Source: Agrilactobacillus yilanensis
GTDB taxonomy: Bacteria > Bacillota > Bacilli > Lactobacillales > Lactobacillaceae
Length of the DNA: 64,000 nt
Reading direction: 5' to 3'
Assembly: GCF_003946725.1 (NCBI RefSeq)
Contig: NZ_RHOY01000010.1
Location: 1 to 64,000, forward strand
Positions 20,330 through 28,829 of the stretch are shown here, one piece after another. Under the pieces are notes generated by a model that was not told the origin of the DNA, made no database searches, and saw only the letters and a list, made by a program, of their open reading frames with translations. The number at the start of each line of letters is the position of its first letter. The first letter of the stretch is position 1. The translations under genes were made by a program, and so were the position numbers.

Positions 20330-21019
20330 ATGAAAATTTCAAAACGTCTACAACAAATTAGTGCTTTAATTCCTAAAGCGAGCCGTATCGCTGATATTGG
20401 GTCTGATCATGCTTTTGTACCGATTATGGCCGTAGAAACGGGTTGCAGTTCTTTTGCCATTGCCAGTGAAGTGGCACCAGGACCTTTAGGTATTTCGCAG
20501 CAAAATATTCAAGCCGCTGGTTTGAGCGATAAAATTCAAACGCGCTTAGGGGATGGGTTAGCGGCTATTCAAGTTGAGGATCGGATTGATACCTTTATTA
20601 TTGCTGGCATGGGCGGTGAATTGATCGTGCATATTTTAGCAGCGGCTGATCCCGCTTTACTAAAAGCGACCCACCTCATCTTAGAACCTAATAATAATGA
20701 AGCTATGGTTCGGCGGTGGCTAGATCAACACGGTTTTATCATTCAGCAAGAAAAAATTCTTTTAGAAGATCAGCATTTTTATGAAATGATACGCGCTCAA
20801 CACACAGGGGCAAACCCCAGCTTGACTTCAGAAGAACAGCTTTTTGGACCAAAGTTACAGCAAGCTCAAACAGCAGATTTTAAAGCAAAATGGCAGCACC
20901 GCCAAAGGGTTAATCAAAAAATTGTGGCCCAGCTAAAAGCGGCGCCCCAGCCGGATGTGGTAAAAATCACTGAAATGACTGAAATGACAAATTTAATTGA
21001 AAGGATGTTACGCAAATGA
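20330..21019 (+). CDS. trmK: tRNA (adenine(22)-N1)-methyltransferase
   Basis: SAM-dependent enzyme that makes m1A22 in tRNA (YqfN/TrmK family). Motif I is RIADIGSDHAFVPI near residue 20, DTFIIAGMGGELIVHIL gives the family-specific GMGG, and LILEPNNNEAMVRRWL matches the N-P loop region. The C-terminal coiled helix QQAQTADFKAKWQHRQRVNQKIVAQL is also typical. The 229-residue gene overlaps nif3 through an ATGA junction, so translation is coupled. Confidence 0.92.
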   Translation: MKISKRLQQISALIPKASRIADIGSDHAFVPIMAVETGCSSFAIASEVAPGPLGISQQNIQAAGLSDKIQTRLGDGLAAIQVEDRIDTFIIAGMGGELIVHILAAADPALLKATHLILEPNNNEAMVRRWLDQHGFIIQQEKILLEDQHFYEMIRAQHTGANPSLTSEEQLFGPKLQQAQTADFKAKWQHRQRVNQKIVAQLKAAPQPDVVKITEMTEMTNLIERMLRK

Positions 21020-22131
21020 TTCAAGCTCAAACTTTGATCAATCAAATTGAAAATTTAGCGCCTTTAAGTATTAAGGAAAGCAGTGATCCCAGTGGTCTGC
21101 AAATTGGTAATCCGGAAAAAATGATTCAAAAAGTTTTAGTGACTTTAGATGTGCGGCCAGAAGTAGTGCAAGAAGCGATTGACCAAAAGGTGGATTTTAT
21201 TTTTGCCCATCATCCAGTGATGTTTCGACCTGCTAAAAACTTAGATACCCGTGATCCGCAAAATAAGATGTACGCGGATTTATTAAAACACGATATCGTA
21301 GTTTATGCGGCCCACACCAATTTGGATAAAGCTGTGGGCGGCATGAATGACTGGATGGCCCAAGGCTTGCGGCTGCAGAATATTCAGCCCTTACCTAGTG
21401 GGACACCAATCTATTGTTATAAATTAGTGGTGTTTACCCCCCTAGACAATGCGGCAGCTATGCGATCAGCCTTGGGGAATGCTGGTGCAGGGGAACTTGG
21501 GGATTATCAACAAGCCAGCTATACCGTAGCCGGACAAGGTCGCTTTTTGCCAGGGACTGGTGCACATCCGGCCATTGGTGCATCGGGGCAGCTTACCACC
21601 ACCCAAGAATCGCGCATTGAAGTGATTGTACCAAGTTATCGCTTAAATCAAGTCGTTGAAGCCATGCTGGCGGTCCATCCCTACGAGGAACCCGCTTATG
21701 ATCTCATCCCGTTAAAAAACACAGAACCTAGCATCAGTTTAGGCCGGATCGGCACATTAAGTCAGCCATTATCTGTTTTAGATTTTGCCCAACAGATTAA
21801 AAAAGACTTTAACTTGACTGGCCTGCGGATTGTCAGTCATGATCGGCAGCAGTTGATTCAAAAAGTCGCCGTCATTGCCGGGGACGGTGGTAAATTTTAT
21901 CCGGATGCCTTAAAAGCCGGGGCGCAAGTGCTAGTGACCGGAGATATTTATTATCATACAGCCCATGACATGCTGGCTAACGGGTTGCAGGCGATTGATC
22001 CGGGGCATCACACCGAAAGTATTATTAAAACAAAAATGACCGCTCAAATTCAGCAGTGGGCCCAAGTTAATGATTGGGACCTTGCTGTGCAGCCATCTGA
22101 ATTATCAACGGAGCCATTTTATTTTATCTAA
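21016..22131 (+). CDS. Nif3-like dinuclear metal centre protein
   Basis: A 371-residue YqfO-type member of the Nif3/DUF34 family. The metal ligands are visible in [22 protein letters not shown], and near the end [11 protein letters not shown] with [11 protein letters not shown] CutA-like insertion ([25 protein letters not shown]) sits in the middle, as in Firmicutes homologs. The biochemical role is unsettled; GTP cyclohydrolase-like activity has been suggested for relatives. The start codon overlaps the trmK stop. Confidence 0.9.
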   Translation: MIQAQTLINQIENLAPLSIKESSDPSGLQIGNPEKMIQKVLVTLDVRPEVVQEAIDQKVDFIFAHHPVMFRPAKNLDTRDPQNKMYADLLKHDIVVYAAHTNLDKAVGGMNDWMAQGLRLQNIQPLPSGTPIYCYKLVVFTPLDNAAAMRSALGNAGAGELGDYQQASYTVAGQGRFLPGTGAHPAIGASGQLTTTQESRIEVIVPSYRLNQVVEAMLAVHPYEEPAYDLIPLKNTEPSISLGRIGTLSQPLSVLDFAQQIKKDFNLTGLRIVSHDRQQLIQKVAVIAGDGGKFYPDALKAGAQVLVTGDIYYHTAHDMLANGLQAIDPGHHTESIIKTKMTAQIQQWAQVNDWDLAVQPSELSTEPFYFI

Positions 22132-22153
22132 ATTAGAATTGGAGGAATTTTTT

Positions 22154-23389
22154 ATGTCAAACTATGAAAACTTAGTTCCTAGATTTTTGCGTTATGTTCA
22201 GGTCAATACACGTTCGGATGAATTCTCAAAGACCATCCCGTCCAGCGCCAACCAGACGGCTTTTTTGAAAACATTGATGGCCGAATTAACGGAAATTGGC
22301 CTAGCAGAAGTGAAATATAATGATAAAAATGGCTATGTCACTGCATTACTGCCAAGTAATCTGGATAAAGCCGTACCGACAATTGGCTTTATTGCCCATG
22401 TGGATACCGCTGATTTTAATAGTGAGGGTGTGCAGCCGCAAATTCATGAAAATTATGATGGCCAGTCGGTGATTGCCTTAGATGCGGCCGGCGAATATGT
22501 CTTGGATCCTGCGGAATTTCCAAACCTTAAAAATTACCGCGGCCAGACTTTGATCACAACTGATGGGACAACGTTATTGGGCGCCGATGATAAAGCGGGG
22601 ATCGCTGAAATTATGACCGCCATGGCTTATTTGGTTGCCCATCCCCAGCTCAAACACGGTTCTATAAAAGTGGGCTTTGGGCCAGATGAAGAAATTGGCA
22701 CCGGGGCGGATCATTTTGATGTGGCGGACTTTGCGGCTGATTTTGCCTATACGGTTGACGGGGGGCCATTAGGTGAATTGGAATATGAAACCTTTAATGC
22801 GGCGGCAGCCCATATTGAAATTAAAGGTAAAAATGTACATACGAGCAGTGCTAAAGGGGTTTTGGTCAATGCGTTACAATTAGGTATTGATTTCCAAAAT
22901 GCCTTACCTCAAGCTGAAGTTCCTGAACAAACTGAAGGAAGAGAGGGCTTTTATCATCTGCTGCGGTTTAAAGGGGATGTGGAGCATGCAACTTTGGATT
23001 ATATTATTCGGGACTTTGAACGGACGGGATTAACGGCTAGAAAACAGAAAATGGTAGCGATTGCAAATCAATTAAATCAACAATACCCTGATCGTGTAGC
23101 ATTGACCTTAACGGATCAATACTATAACATGATAGATATTATGAAAACCCATATGTCGGTTGTGACTCTTGCAGAACAAGCCATGGCCGCTTTAGATATT
23201 GAACCTGATGAAACGCCGGTTCGCGGGGGCACAGATGGTTCTAAAATTTCGTTTATGGGTTTGCCAACACCAAACTTATTTGCCGGCGGTGAAAACATGC
23301 ATGGCCGCTACGAATATGTTGCTGTTGAAACAATGGCTAAAGCAACGGATGTTATTTTAGAAATTATCCAGCGTAATGCCAAAGTATAA
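22154..23389 (+). CDS. pepT: Tripeptide aminopeptidase (peptidase T)
   Basis: Cytosolic M20B metallopeptidase that releases the N-terminal residue of tripeptides. The dinuclear zinc site is readable: [33 protein letters not shown] and the late [10 protein letters not shown] histidine. The ATG at 22154 follows GGAGG; an earlier in-frame ATG lies inside nif3. The product is 411 residues. Peptide degradation fits a lactic acid bacterium that lives on peptides. Confidence 0.96.
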   Translation: MSNYENLVPRFLRYVQVNTRSDEFSKTIPSSANQTAFLKTLMAELTEIGLAEVKYNDKNGYVTALLPSNLDKAVPTIGFIAHVDTADFNSEGVQPQIHENYDGQSVIALDAAGEYVLDPAEFPNLKNYRGQTLITTDGTTLLGADDKAGIAEIMTAMAYLVAHPQLKHGSIKVGFGPDEEIGTGADHFDVADFAADFAYTVDGGPLGELEYETFNAAAAHIEIKGKNVHTSSAKGVLVNALQLGIDFQNALPQAEVPEQTEGREGFYHLLRFKGDVEHATLDYIIRDFERTGLTARKQKMVAIANQLNQQYPDRVALTLTDQYYNMIDIMKTHMSVVTLAEQAMAALDIEPDETPVRGGTDGSKISFMGLPTPNLFAGGENMHGRYEYVAVETMAKATDVILEIIQRNAKV

Positions 23390-23417
23390 TGGTGGCGGCA
23401 AGAGGAGATAAGTAATT

Positions 23418-24419
23418 ATGATTATTCAATTTAAACAACCGCTGCAAACAAATATTGTCAAAAATTTAACGCAAAAATTTGCCACAATGGGCATGCATGG
23501 CTTTTTAATTGACAACCATTTAACGGTCATCGGTGTCGATCATTATGATTTCAGCCAAGATGAACTCAATGCTATTGAAGTGGTTATTCCAGAACAGCCT
23601 TCATTTGTTTTAGCCAGCCGGGATTTTCATCCTGAGGATACGGTGATTAAATTACCAAATTCTGAAGTTGGCGGGGCAAACTTTACGATCGTCGCCGGCC
23701 CCAGTGCCGTGGAAGATGAAACAATGATTAGCACCTTAGCACGGATTGCCAAACAAGGTGGCGCCACCATTTTGACAGGACGCAACTTTTTAAATGCGGA
23801 AGCCCCTTATGGTTTTGCTGGCTTAGGCGAGGCGGGGTTAAAGTATTTGCGGGCTGCTGCTGATGAGAATCATTTAGATGTTATCAATGAAGTGACGAAC
23901 GTTACGCAGATTGAGTTGGCCAGTCAATATAGTGATGTTTTAGAGGTGGGTTCTGAGAGCATGCATGATACCCAGCTGTTACGGGCGTTGGGCAAGCAGG
24001 AAAAACCGGTGGCAATTCGCCAAAGTTTGGATGCGACGATTGAAGACTGGCTGAATGCGACGGAATTTGTTGCCAGTGAAGGTAATCAAAATATTATTTT
24101 AGTGGCGTCTGGTTCTGTGGCGTTTGATCGGGATTTTTCGCAAAAGAATTTAGATATCGCCACGTTGCCGATTGTCCATAGTTTGAGCCATTATCCGTTA
24201 TTGGTTGATGCCAATGAGGTCAGCGGCACTTCAGAATTAGTTTTGCCGATTAGTCGTGCAGCGGTGGCGGCTGGGGTTCAGGGGTTGAGTTTAACTTTCC
24301 ATGAATTCCCTAATGATGCGAAATACAAACAGGGCTTAGCGGTTAGTCCTAATGAATATATGGAGATTTCCCGGCAAGTTATCAAATTAAATCAAGTTGT
24401 CGGGGCTTGGCAGCAATAA
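23418..24419 (+). CDS. DAHP synthase (3-deoxy-7-phosphoheptulonate synthase) family protein, active site lost
   Basis: The whole 333-residue protein aligns with type I-beta DAHP synthases: an N-terminal ferredoxin-like regulatory domain (1-65), the linker SRDFHPEDTVI, then the barrel. Framework motifs survive (AGPSAVED, YGFAGLGEAGLKYLRAAAD, PLSRAA-like PISRAA). The catalytic motifs do not. The metal cysteine of GPCSVE is Ser96, KPRTS is LNAEA (125-129), the KR pair is RQ (201-202), ERG is ASG, DPSH is DANE (264-267) and HPEP is HEFP (295-298). All four expected metal ligands are gone. Pipelines would call it aroF/aroG, but I infer a pseudoenzyme or changed activity. The reading frame is clean. 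It starts 28 bases after pepT behind AGAGGAG. Confidence 0.85.
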   Translation: MIIQFKQPLQTNIVKNLTQKFATMGMHGFLIDNHLTVIGVDHYDFSQDELNAIEVVIPEQPSFVLASRDFHPEDTVIKLPNSEVGGANFTIVAGPSAVEDETMISTLARIAKQGGATILTGRNFLNAEAPYGFAGLGEAGLKYLRAAADENHLDVINEVTNVTQIELASQYSDVLEVGSESMHDTQLLRALGKQEKPVAIRQSLDATIEDWLNATEFVASEGNQNIILVASGSVAFDRDFSQKNLDIATLPIVHSLSHYPLLVDANEVSGTSELVLPISRAAVAAGVQGLSLTFHEFPNDAKYKQGLAVSPNEYMEISRQVIKLNQVVGAWQQ

Positions 24420-24447
24420 GCGGCCTTTTAATTTAATAAGGTTGGTG

Positions 24448-25029
24448 ATGATTGTGACAACAGGAGGCTATCTCGTACGACCCTTAAAATCAACAAAGGA
24501 AATCAATGAATTATTGGCAGCGATTGAGACGATGACTTTTGCCAAACGCAATCAGTTTTTGTTTATTTTAGGGCTAAATACCGGCTTGCAGGCCAGTGAC
24601 TTAGTGCGGCTGCATGTCAGTGATATTATTTATAGTGCATCGCCAATTATTTTTGAAGAAACTACAAATCGGCCCCGGCAGCTGCATTTAGAGGGGATTC
24701 AAGATCAAATTAAGGTCTATACTCAAGGGATGGCGCCCCATTATTGGCTATTTCCATCACGGAAAAAAAATAAAGCCGGTTACGTGGATCACTTGAAAGT
24801 TCGGGCTGTTTACCAAATGTTTCAAGTGTTATCCCGGTTAACCGGCCGCGATGATCTGGGTACCCAGACCATGCGTAAAACTTATGGTTATTTCTATTAT
24901 TTACGGACTAAAGATTTAACGGATTTACAGCGGCAGTTTAATCAGTCTATGCCCAACTATACGTTACAATATATTGATTGGCAGGCAGAAGATGAGGCAC
25001 GGAGTAAGTCGTTGGATTTAGGGATTTAG
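24448..25029 (+). CDS. Small tyrosine recombinase/integrase-like protein, catalytic residues degenerate
   Basis: A 193-residue protein with only a catalytic-type tyrosine recombinase domain and no arm-binding domain. The framework is clear: FILGLNTGLQASDLVRLHVSDI, YWLFPSRK, TMRKTYGYFYY, LQRQFNQS, YTLQYID. The first catalytic Arg is Gln48, the HxxR histidine is Gln140 (Arg143 is kept), the third-box histidine is Gln166, and Tyr175 is kept. Strand transfer is therefore doubtful. The start is ATG 24448 (AAGG upstream) or GTG 24454. It follows the DAHP-synthase-like gene by 28 bases, and its stop codon overlaps that of the convergent pepD. No att-like repeats were seen. Confidence 0.8.
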   Translation: MIVTTGGYLVRPLKSTKEINELLAAIETMTFAKRNQFLFILGLNTGLQASDLVRLHVSDIIYSASPIIFEETTNRPRQLHLEGIQDQIKVYTQGMAPHYWLFPSRKKNKAGYVDHLKVRAVYQMFQVLSRLTGRDDLGTQTMRKTYGYFYYLRTKDLTDLQRQFNQSMPNYTLQYIDWQAEDEARSKSLDLGI

Positions 25030-26441
25030 AGATTTTTATCAGTTTTGAAATTCAATGGCGACGCATCTGTGGCCTGAATTAATAATTGACTATACAGCTG
25101 TTGCATACCAGTCTTGGTTTGCTCAGCGGCAATTCTAGCAGCTCGGGTACAAATAGCCCCTTGAGCTGTTTTTGTTTGCGCCGATTTTAAAGCGGTATCG
25201 GTTTGATCAATGAGGGTCAAATGCTGACTAAACAACTGCTTTTGCAAAGCTTGTAATTTCAGCATAAAGGCCGTATAGTGACTGTCCACTAAAACGCTGA
25301 GCTGTTTTGCCTGCCAATACGCCGACTGGGGATCAAAGGTCATCTCACCAATTTGATAACTGGCGGGGGTTTGTGTTAGGCCCGCATAAAAAGGCACAAA
25401 AATACTTTCAGCCGCGACGCCCATTGCTAACCAATGCAAATCACCAATGCCTTTTGGCTGTTCTGGCCGTAGCTGCAAAACATGGGCTTCTTGAGTTTTG
25501 GCCAGGCTAATTGGCCGGAATTTTTGACTGTCCGCCGTTTGGGGTCTAAGCGCCGGATCAAAGGGTGTCTCATTAAAATGCCGGCTTAAAACAGCAATGG
25601 CATCTTCTACGAACAGCGGCCGATCCGGGGTTTCAATAAAATTCAGCGTGCTATTTGGGGTAATGGCCAAACTGGGGCTTAAATACCGCTGACCGTCCCA
25701 AACCCGAGGAATGTTATAAACCCGGTCAGAAGCATCATTGGTCCCAAAGATTTCACGGAAATTAAAGGGCTGATGGGGCTGCCACAGCCGATTTTTTAAA
25801 CAAAAGTCTTGTAAAGTAGGGGCAGTTAGAAAATCTGGGGCATCAAAATCAATGGTTTGAATGGCGAGTTGATTGGCCACAACGGCATAGCTGTCATCGG
25901 GGATGCGCTGCGCCACCCATTGATGGCCACCGGCAGTTTCTAAATACCAAGCTTCTTGATGATCCGCAAATAAAATACCATTGGATTCGCAGGTCCCGTA
26001 GTCACTGATGAGACTGCCCAGTCGTAAAACACCGGCTTTTGCGGTTTTGACAAAGGGCAAAACAATGGTGATCATCGCAGCTTCGCTAATACCACCCGGC
26101 ACTAAGGGATCTAAACCTAAAATTCGGGCGTTGCTATAGGCACTTTCGGTAGCGCTCATGGCCACGCCGTATTCATTAATACCATCTTCTTCAAAAAGCC
26201 CATAACGGTTTGTCCATTCGGGTGTTGCGGTATATTTCGCCCAAGATTGCGGTAAGTCAAGGGTCAGTCCGGTGTCTTTGGCAATGAATTTTTGTGGTTG
26301 GGCGTAGTCTTGGTGGGGATGGACGACAAAATGTTTGGGCCAAGCAGCTTGACTGTCTTCGTTACGGCCAATCATAATTGTCCCGTCAGCGCTGGCTTTT
26401 TTACCAATTAAAATACTTGTACAGCTAGATCGTTTAAGCAA
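25026..26441 (-). CDS. pepD: C69 family dipeptidase (PepD type)
   Basis: Ntn-type dipeptidase of 471 residues. The N-terminal nucleophile is Cys7 in SCTSILIGKKAS, followed by DGTIMIGRNED. Further family blocks are GINEYGVAMSATES, WYLETAGGHQWVAQRIPDDSYAVVANQ and NIPRVWDGQRYLSP. The TTG start at 26441 lies 9 bases after GAAAGGA. It shares about the same organisation as the second C69 gene at 29.7 kb; the two are diverged paralogs. It converges on the recombinase-like gene with overlapping stops. Confidence 0.9.
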   Translation of the reverse strand: MLKRSSCTSILIGKKASADGTIMIGRNEDSQAAWPKHFVVHPHQDYAQPQKFIAKDTGLTLDLPQSWAKYTATPEWTNRYGLFEEDGINEYGVAMSATESAYSNARILGLDPLVPGGISEAAMITIVLPFVKTAKAGVLRLGSLISDYGTCESNGILFADHQEAWYLETAGGHQWVAQRIPDDSYAVVANQLAIQTIDFDAPDFLTAPTLQDFCLKNRLWQPHQPFNFREIFGTNDASDRVYNIPRVWDGQRYLSPSLAITPNSTLNFIETPDRPLFVEDAIAVLSRHFNETPFDPALRPQTADSQKFRPISLAKTQEAHVLQLRPEQPKGIGDLHWLAMGVAAESIFVPFYAGLTQTPASYQIGEMTFDPQSAYWQAKQLSVLVDSHYTAFMLKLQALQKQLFSQHLTLIDQTDTALKSAQTKTAQGAICTRAARIAAEQTKTGMQQLYSQLLIQATDASPLNFKTDKNL

Positions 26442-26500
26442 AATATCAATTCCTTTCAGAAAAAGAGGGAGCCTTGGTAGAGGAAATATTAAAAATAGGT

Positions 26501-26506
26501 TATAAT
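26501..26506 (+). promoter_or_regulatory. -10 of the tautomerase-lysA unit
   Basis: A perfect TATAAT 32 bases before the tautomerase ATG. The nearest -35-like sequence (TTGGTA at 26474) has a long 21-base spacer, so the -35 is uncertain. Confidence 0.45.
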
Positions 26507-26537
26507 TATGTAAATAAAATTAAAGGAGTGCATAATC

Positions 26538-26726
26538 ATGCCATTAGTCCATATTGAATTATTAGAAGGTCGCTCTAAAGCCCAATTAAAAGACTTAGTT
26601 AAAGATGTTACTGAAGTTATCGCCAAAGATACCGGTGCGCCTGCAGAACATATTCACGTCGTACTTAGTGAAATGGCCCATGACCATTATGCTGTCGGCG
26701 GTGTTTTGCACAGCGACGAAAAGTAG
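26538..26726 (+). CDS. 4-oxalocrotonate tautomerase family protein
   Basis: A 62-residue member of the tautomerase superfamily. The catalytic proline directly follows the initiator Met (MPLVHIELLEGRS), the central helix is KAQLKDLVKDVTEVIAKDTG, and HIHVVLSEMAHDHYAVGG matches the family C-terminus. The physiological substrate is unknown for such stand-alone bacterial proteins. It is 8 bases upstream of lysA and presumably shares its transcript; no obvious functional link to lysine synthesis is known to me. Confidence 0.9.
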   Translation: MPLVHIELLEGRSKAQLKDLVKDVTEVIAKDTGAPAEHIHVVLSEMAHDHYAVGGVLHSDEK

Positions 26727-26734
26727 GCGGCTCA

Positions 26735-28036
26735 ATGTCATATTATCATTATGGAACCATTCAGACAAATTCAGCGGGACATCTGGCAATTGGCGGTGTA
26801 GATACGTTGGCGCTGGCCGAAAAGTATGGCACCCCGTTGTATGTTTATGATGTGGCCCTGATTCGAGAACGGATTCGTGGTTTTAAAAAGGTTTTTGAAG
26901 ACCGTAAATTAAAGTATCACATTAGCTATGCCAGCAAAGCGTTTTCAGTTAAGGCGATGTATCGGTTGTTAAAAGAAGAAGGCATTGGCGCTGACGTTGT
27001 TTCCGGTGGTGAAATTTATACAGCCCAACAAGCCGGTTTTCCGATGGCTCAAACTTCTTTTAACGGTAATAACAAAAGCCGTGCAGAGTTGGAAATGGCC
27101 GTTGAAGCTGGTGTCGGCCACATTATTTTAGATAATTTCCACGAAATTGAGCTGTTAGAAGCTATTTTAACAGAAAAACAAGTAAAAATGCCGGTTTTAT
27201 TACGGGTAACACCGGGGATTTCAGCCCATACCCATGAATATGATATGACCGGCCAAATTGATTCTAAGTTTGGATTTGACATTAAAAGCGGCCAAGCAGA
27301 TCAAGCCGTTGCGCAAGTAATTGCTTCAGAGAATTTAATTTATGAAGGGATTCATGCCCATGTTGGGTCTCAAATTTTTGAAACAGTTGGTTTTGAAAAA
27401 GCAGCCGATGCGTTAGTCAATTTGGCAGCGAATTGGGCCCAAACTTTTGATCTAACAACTAAAATACTTAACGTTGGCGGTGGCTTTGGCGTACGTTATA
27501 CCGCTGAAGATGAACCCCTCGCCCCACAAACCTATGTTGAAAATATTGTGGATGAAATTATGAAACAAGTGCAAGCTAAAGCGTTGCCGGAACCTGAAAT
27601 TTGGATTGAACCCGGCCGTTCAATTGTCGCTGAAGCGGGTACAACGCTGTACACCATCGGCTCTCGTAAAGACATCCCTGACGTTCGGCATTATCTTGAT
27701 GTGGATGGCGGCATGGGGGACAACATTCGGCCGGCATTGTATCAATCTGAATATGATGCCGTTGTTTGTAACCGGCCAGATGACGCACCCGTGGAAACCG
27801 TGACGATTGCTGGAAAATATTGCGAATCAGGTGACATGCTGATCCATGATCAACCCTTAGCAGCCACCCAACCAGGGGATATTTTGGCAACCTTCGTCAC
27901 CGGCGCCTATGGGTACGCCATGGCGAATAATTATAACCGTAACCCACGACCAGCCGTCGTTTTTGTTGAAAATGGCCAAAGCCAGCTGGTCGTTAGACGA
28001 GAAACCTATCAAAATTTAACCCAATTAGATATTTAA
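26735..28036 (+). CDS. lysA: Diaminopimelate decarboxylase
   Basis: PLP-dependent enzyme that converts meso-diaminopimelate to L-lysine, 433 residues. The PLP lysine lies in HISYASKAFSV, followed by HAHVGSQIF, NVGGGFGVRYT, WIEPGRSIVAEAG and the substrate cysteine in KYCESGDML. It is separate from any dap genes here. A large inverted repeat begins 11 bases after the stop codon and the transcript ends at 28257. Confidence 0.97.
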   Translation: MSYYHYGTIQTNSAGHLAIGGVDTLALAEKYGTPLYVYDVALIRERIRGFKKVFEDRKLKYHISYASKAFSVKAMYRLLKEEGIGADVVSGGEIYTAQQAGFPMAQTSFNGNNKSRAELEMAVEAGVGHIILDNFHEIELLEAILTEKQVKMPVLLRVTPGISAHTHEYDMTGQIDSKFGFDIKSGQADQAVAQVIASENLIYEGIHAHVGSQIFETVGFEKAADALVNLAANWAQTFDLTTKILNVGGGFGVRYTAEDEPLAPQTYVENIVDEIMKQVQAKALPEPEIWIEPGRSIVAEAGTTLYTIGSRKDIPDVRHYLDVDGGMGDNIRPALYQSEYDAVVCNRPDDAPVETVTIAGKYCESGDMLIHDQPLAATQPGDILATFVTGAYGYAMANNYNRNPRPAVVFVENGQSQLVVRRETYQNLTQLDI

Positions 28037-28046
28037 AAGAGCGCGA

Positions 28047-28145
28047 CAAGCTACGGTTTTGACAATGCGCATAACCTAGACTTACGAGATAAGCCCGAAC
28101 TTGGCTTGTGAGTAAGTCGTAGTTATGTAAATTGTCAGTAGCTTG
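28047..28145 (+). repeat. Large imperfect inverted repeat after lysA
   Basis: Four stem blocks pair in order: CAAGCTAC (28047) with GTAGCTTG (28138), TGACAAT (28060) with ATTGTCA (28131), CATAAC (28070) with GTTATG (28122), and GACTTAC (28078) with GTAAGTC (28112). The apex has a smaller AAGCC/GGCTT stem. The left arm with its flank recurs, inverted, at 38021-38057 after fni. It is not a T-run terminator; one follows at 28217. Confidence 0.75.
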
Positions 28146-28216
28146 GAGCGCGTTTAAGCTAGAGCGAGCACTAACCTAGAATCTCGCAGTGTATCGTCAA
28201 ACACGTTTTAGGTCAC

Positions 28217-28257
28217 AAAAAAACCAGATCAAAAATTAACTTTTGATCTGGTTTTTA
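28217..28257. terminator. Bidirectional terminator between lysA and the secreted-protein gene
   Basis: A perfect stem CCAGATCAAAA/TTTTGATCTGG, extended by A and T runs on both sides, lies between convergent genes and can serve both strands. Confidence 0.92.
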
Positions 28258-28267
28258 GTTTTTAAAA

Positions 28268-28798
28268 TTAATTAACGCCAATTAGATTTGTGCTAGCTGC
28301 TGGAATCCATTGATTCACACCCACATTATACCAAGTAGTACCATCATGAATCGTTGTAACTTGAATGGTTTGCCAATCGGTATTGGTTGGTAAAATTTCA
28401 GTTGTTGGATAACCGCCAGGAATCATATAAACTTGTGTAGCAGCTGTTGTTCTAACGACTGCTGTATATTCTAAAGCAACCCCATTATCGTAAACAAGTG
28501 TGCTTTTATTAACCATAAAATCTGCATTCACCCATTGGCTGTCACCGATTTTGAACCAAGTCCCAACCTTTGGATCGTAAGAAGTATCTTGAATCGTCCA
28601 CTCAGTACCAGTCAGTAGTGTTTCACCAGTAGGGCCACCATTAGGGGCAGTAAATACTGGAATACCTTCACCTGGGATATAGTTGACGTAACCTTGAGTT
28701 GCGGCTTGAACAGAGTTAGTTGGTACTGTTGTAAAGCCCAGCATTCCTAGGCTTAAAACACCCATTATAATTAATTTTGTTAGTTTAGTCGTTTTCAT
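28268..28798 (-). CDS. Small secreted protein with two SH3/SLAP-like repeats
   Basis: A 176-residue exported protein of unknown function. The Sec signal peptide has a lysine-rich start, a hydrophobic core IIMGVLSLGMLGFTTV and likely cleavage after SVQA (residue 32). The mature part has two repeats of about 60 residues (37-95, 105-167), each ending in a W-(F/Y)-x-(I/V)-G-x-x-QW-(V/I)-x-A pattern (TWFKIGDSQWVNA; TWYNVGVNQWIPA). Such repeats resemble wall-associated SH3 or SLAP modules. There is no sorting signal. GGAGGG precedes the ATG. The promoter carries an 11-bp periodic repeat array, suggesting control by an OmpR-type regulator. Confidence 0.8.
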   Translation of the reverse strand: MKTTKLTKLIIMGVLSLGMLGFTTVPTNSVQAATQGYVNYIPGEGIPVFTAPNGGPTGETLLTGTEWTIQDTSYDPKVGTWFKIGDSQWVNADFMVNKSTLVYDNGVALEYTAVVRTTAATQVYMIPGGYPTTEILPTNTDWQTIQVTTIHDGTTWYNVGVNQWIPAASTNLIGVN

Positions 28799-28829
28799 GA
28801 TATATCCCTCCTAATGCCTTAAATACAAA

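Noticed and set aside
24448-25029. Integrase as evidence of a prophage or genomic island
   Set aside because: No phage genes, tRNA target, flanking repeats or composition shift accompany it; both sides are housekeeping genes and its active site is degraded.
26735-28036. A lysine riboswitch before lysA
   Set aside because: The gene begins 8 bases after the tautomerase gene and the upstream space is too short and lacks L-box motifs.
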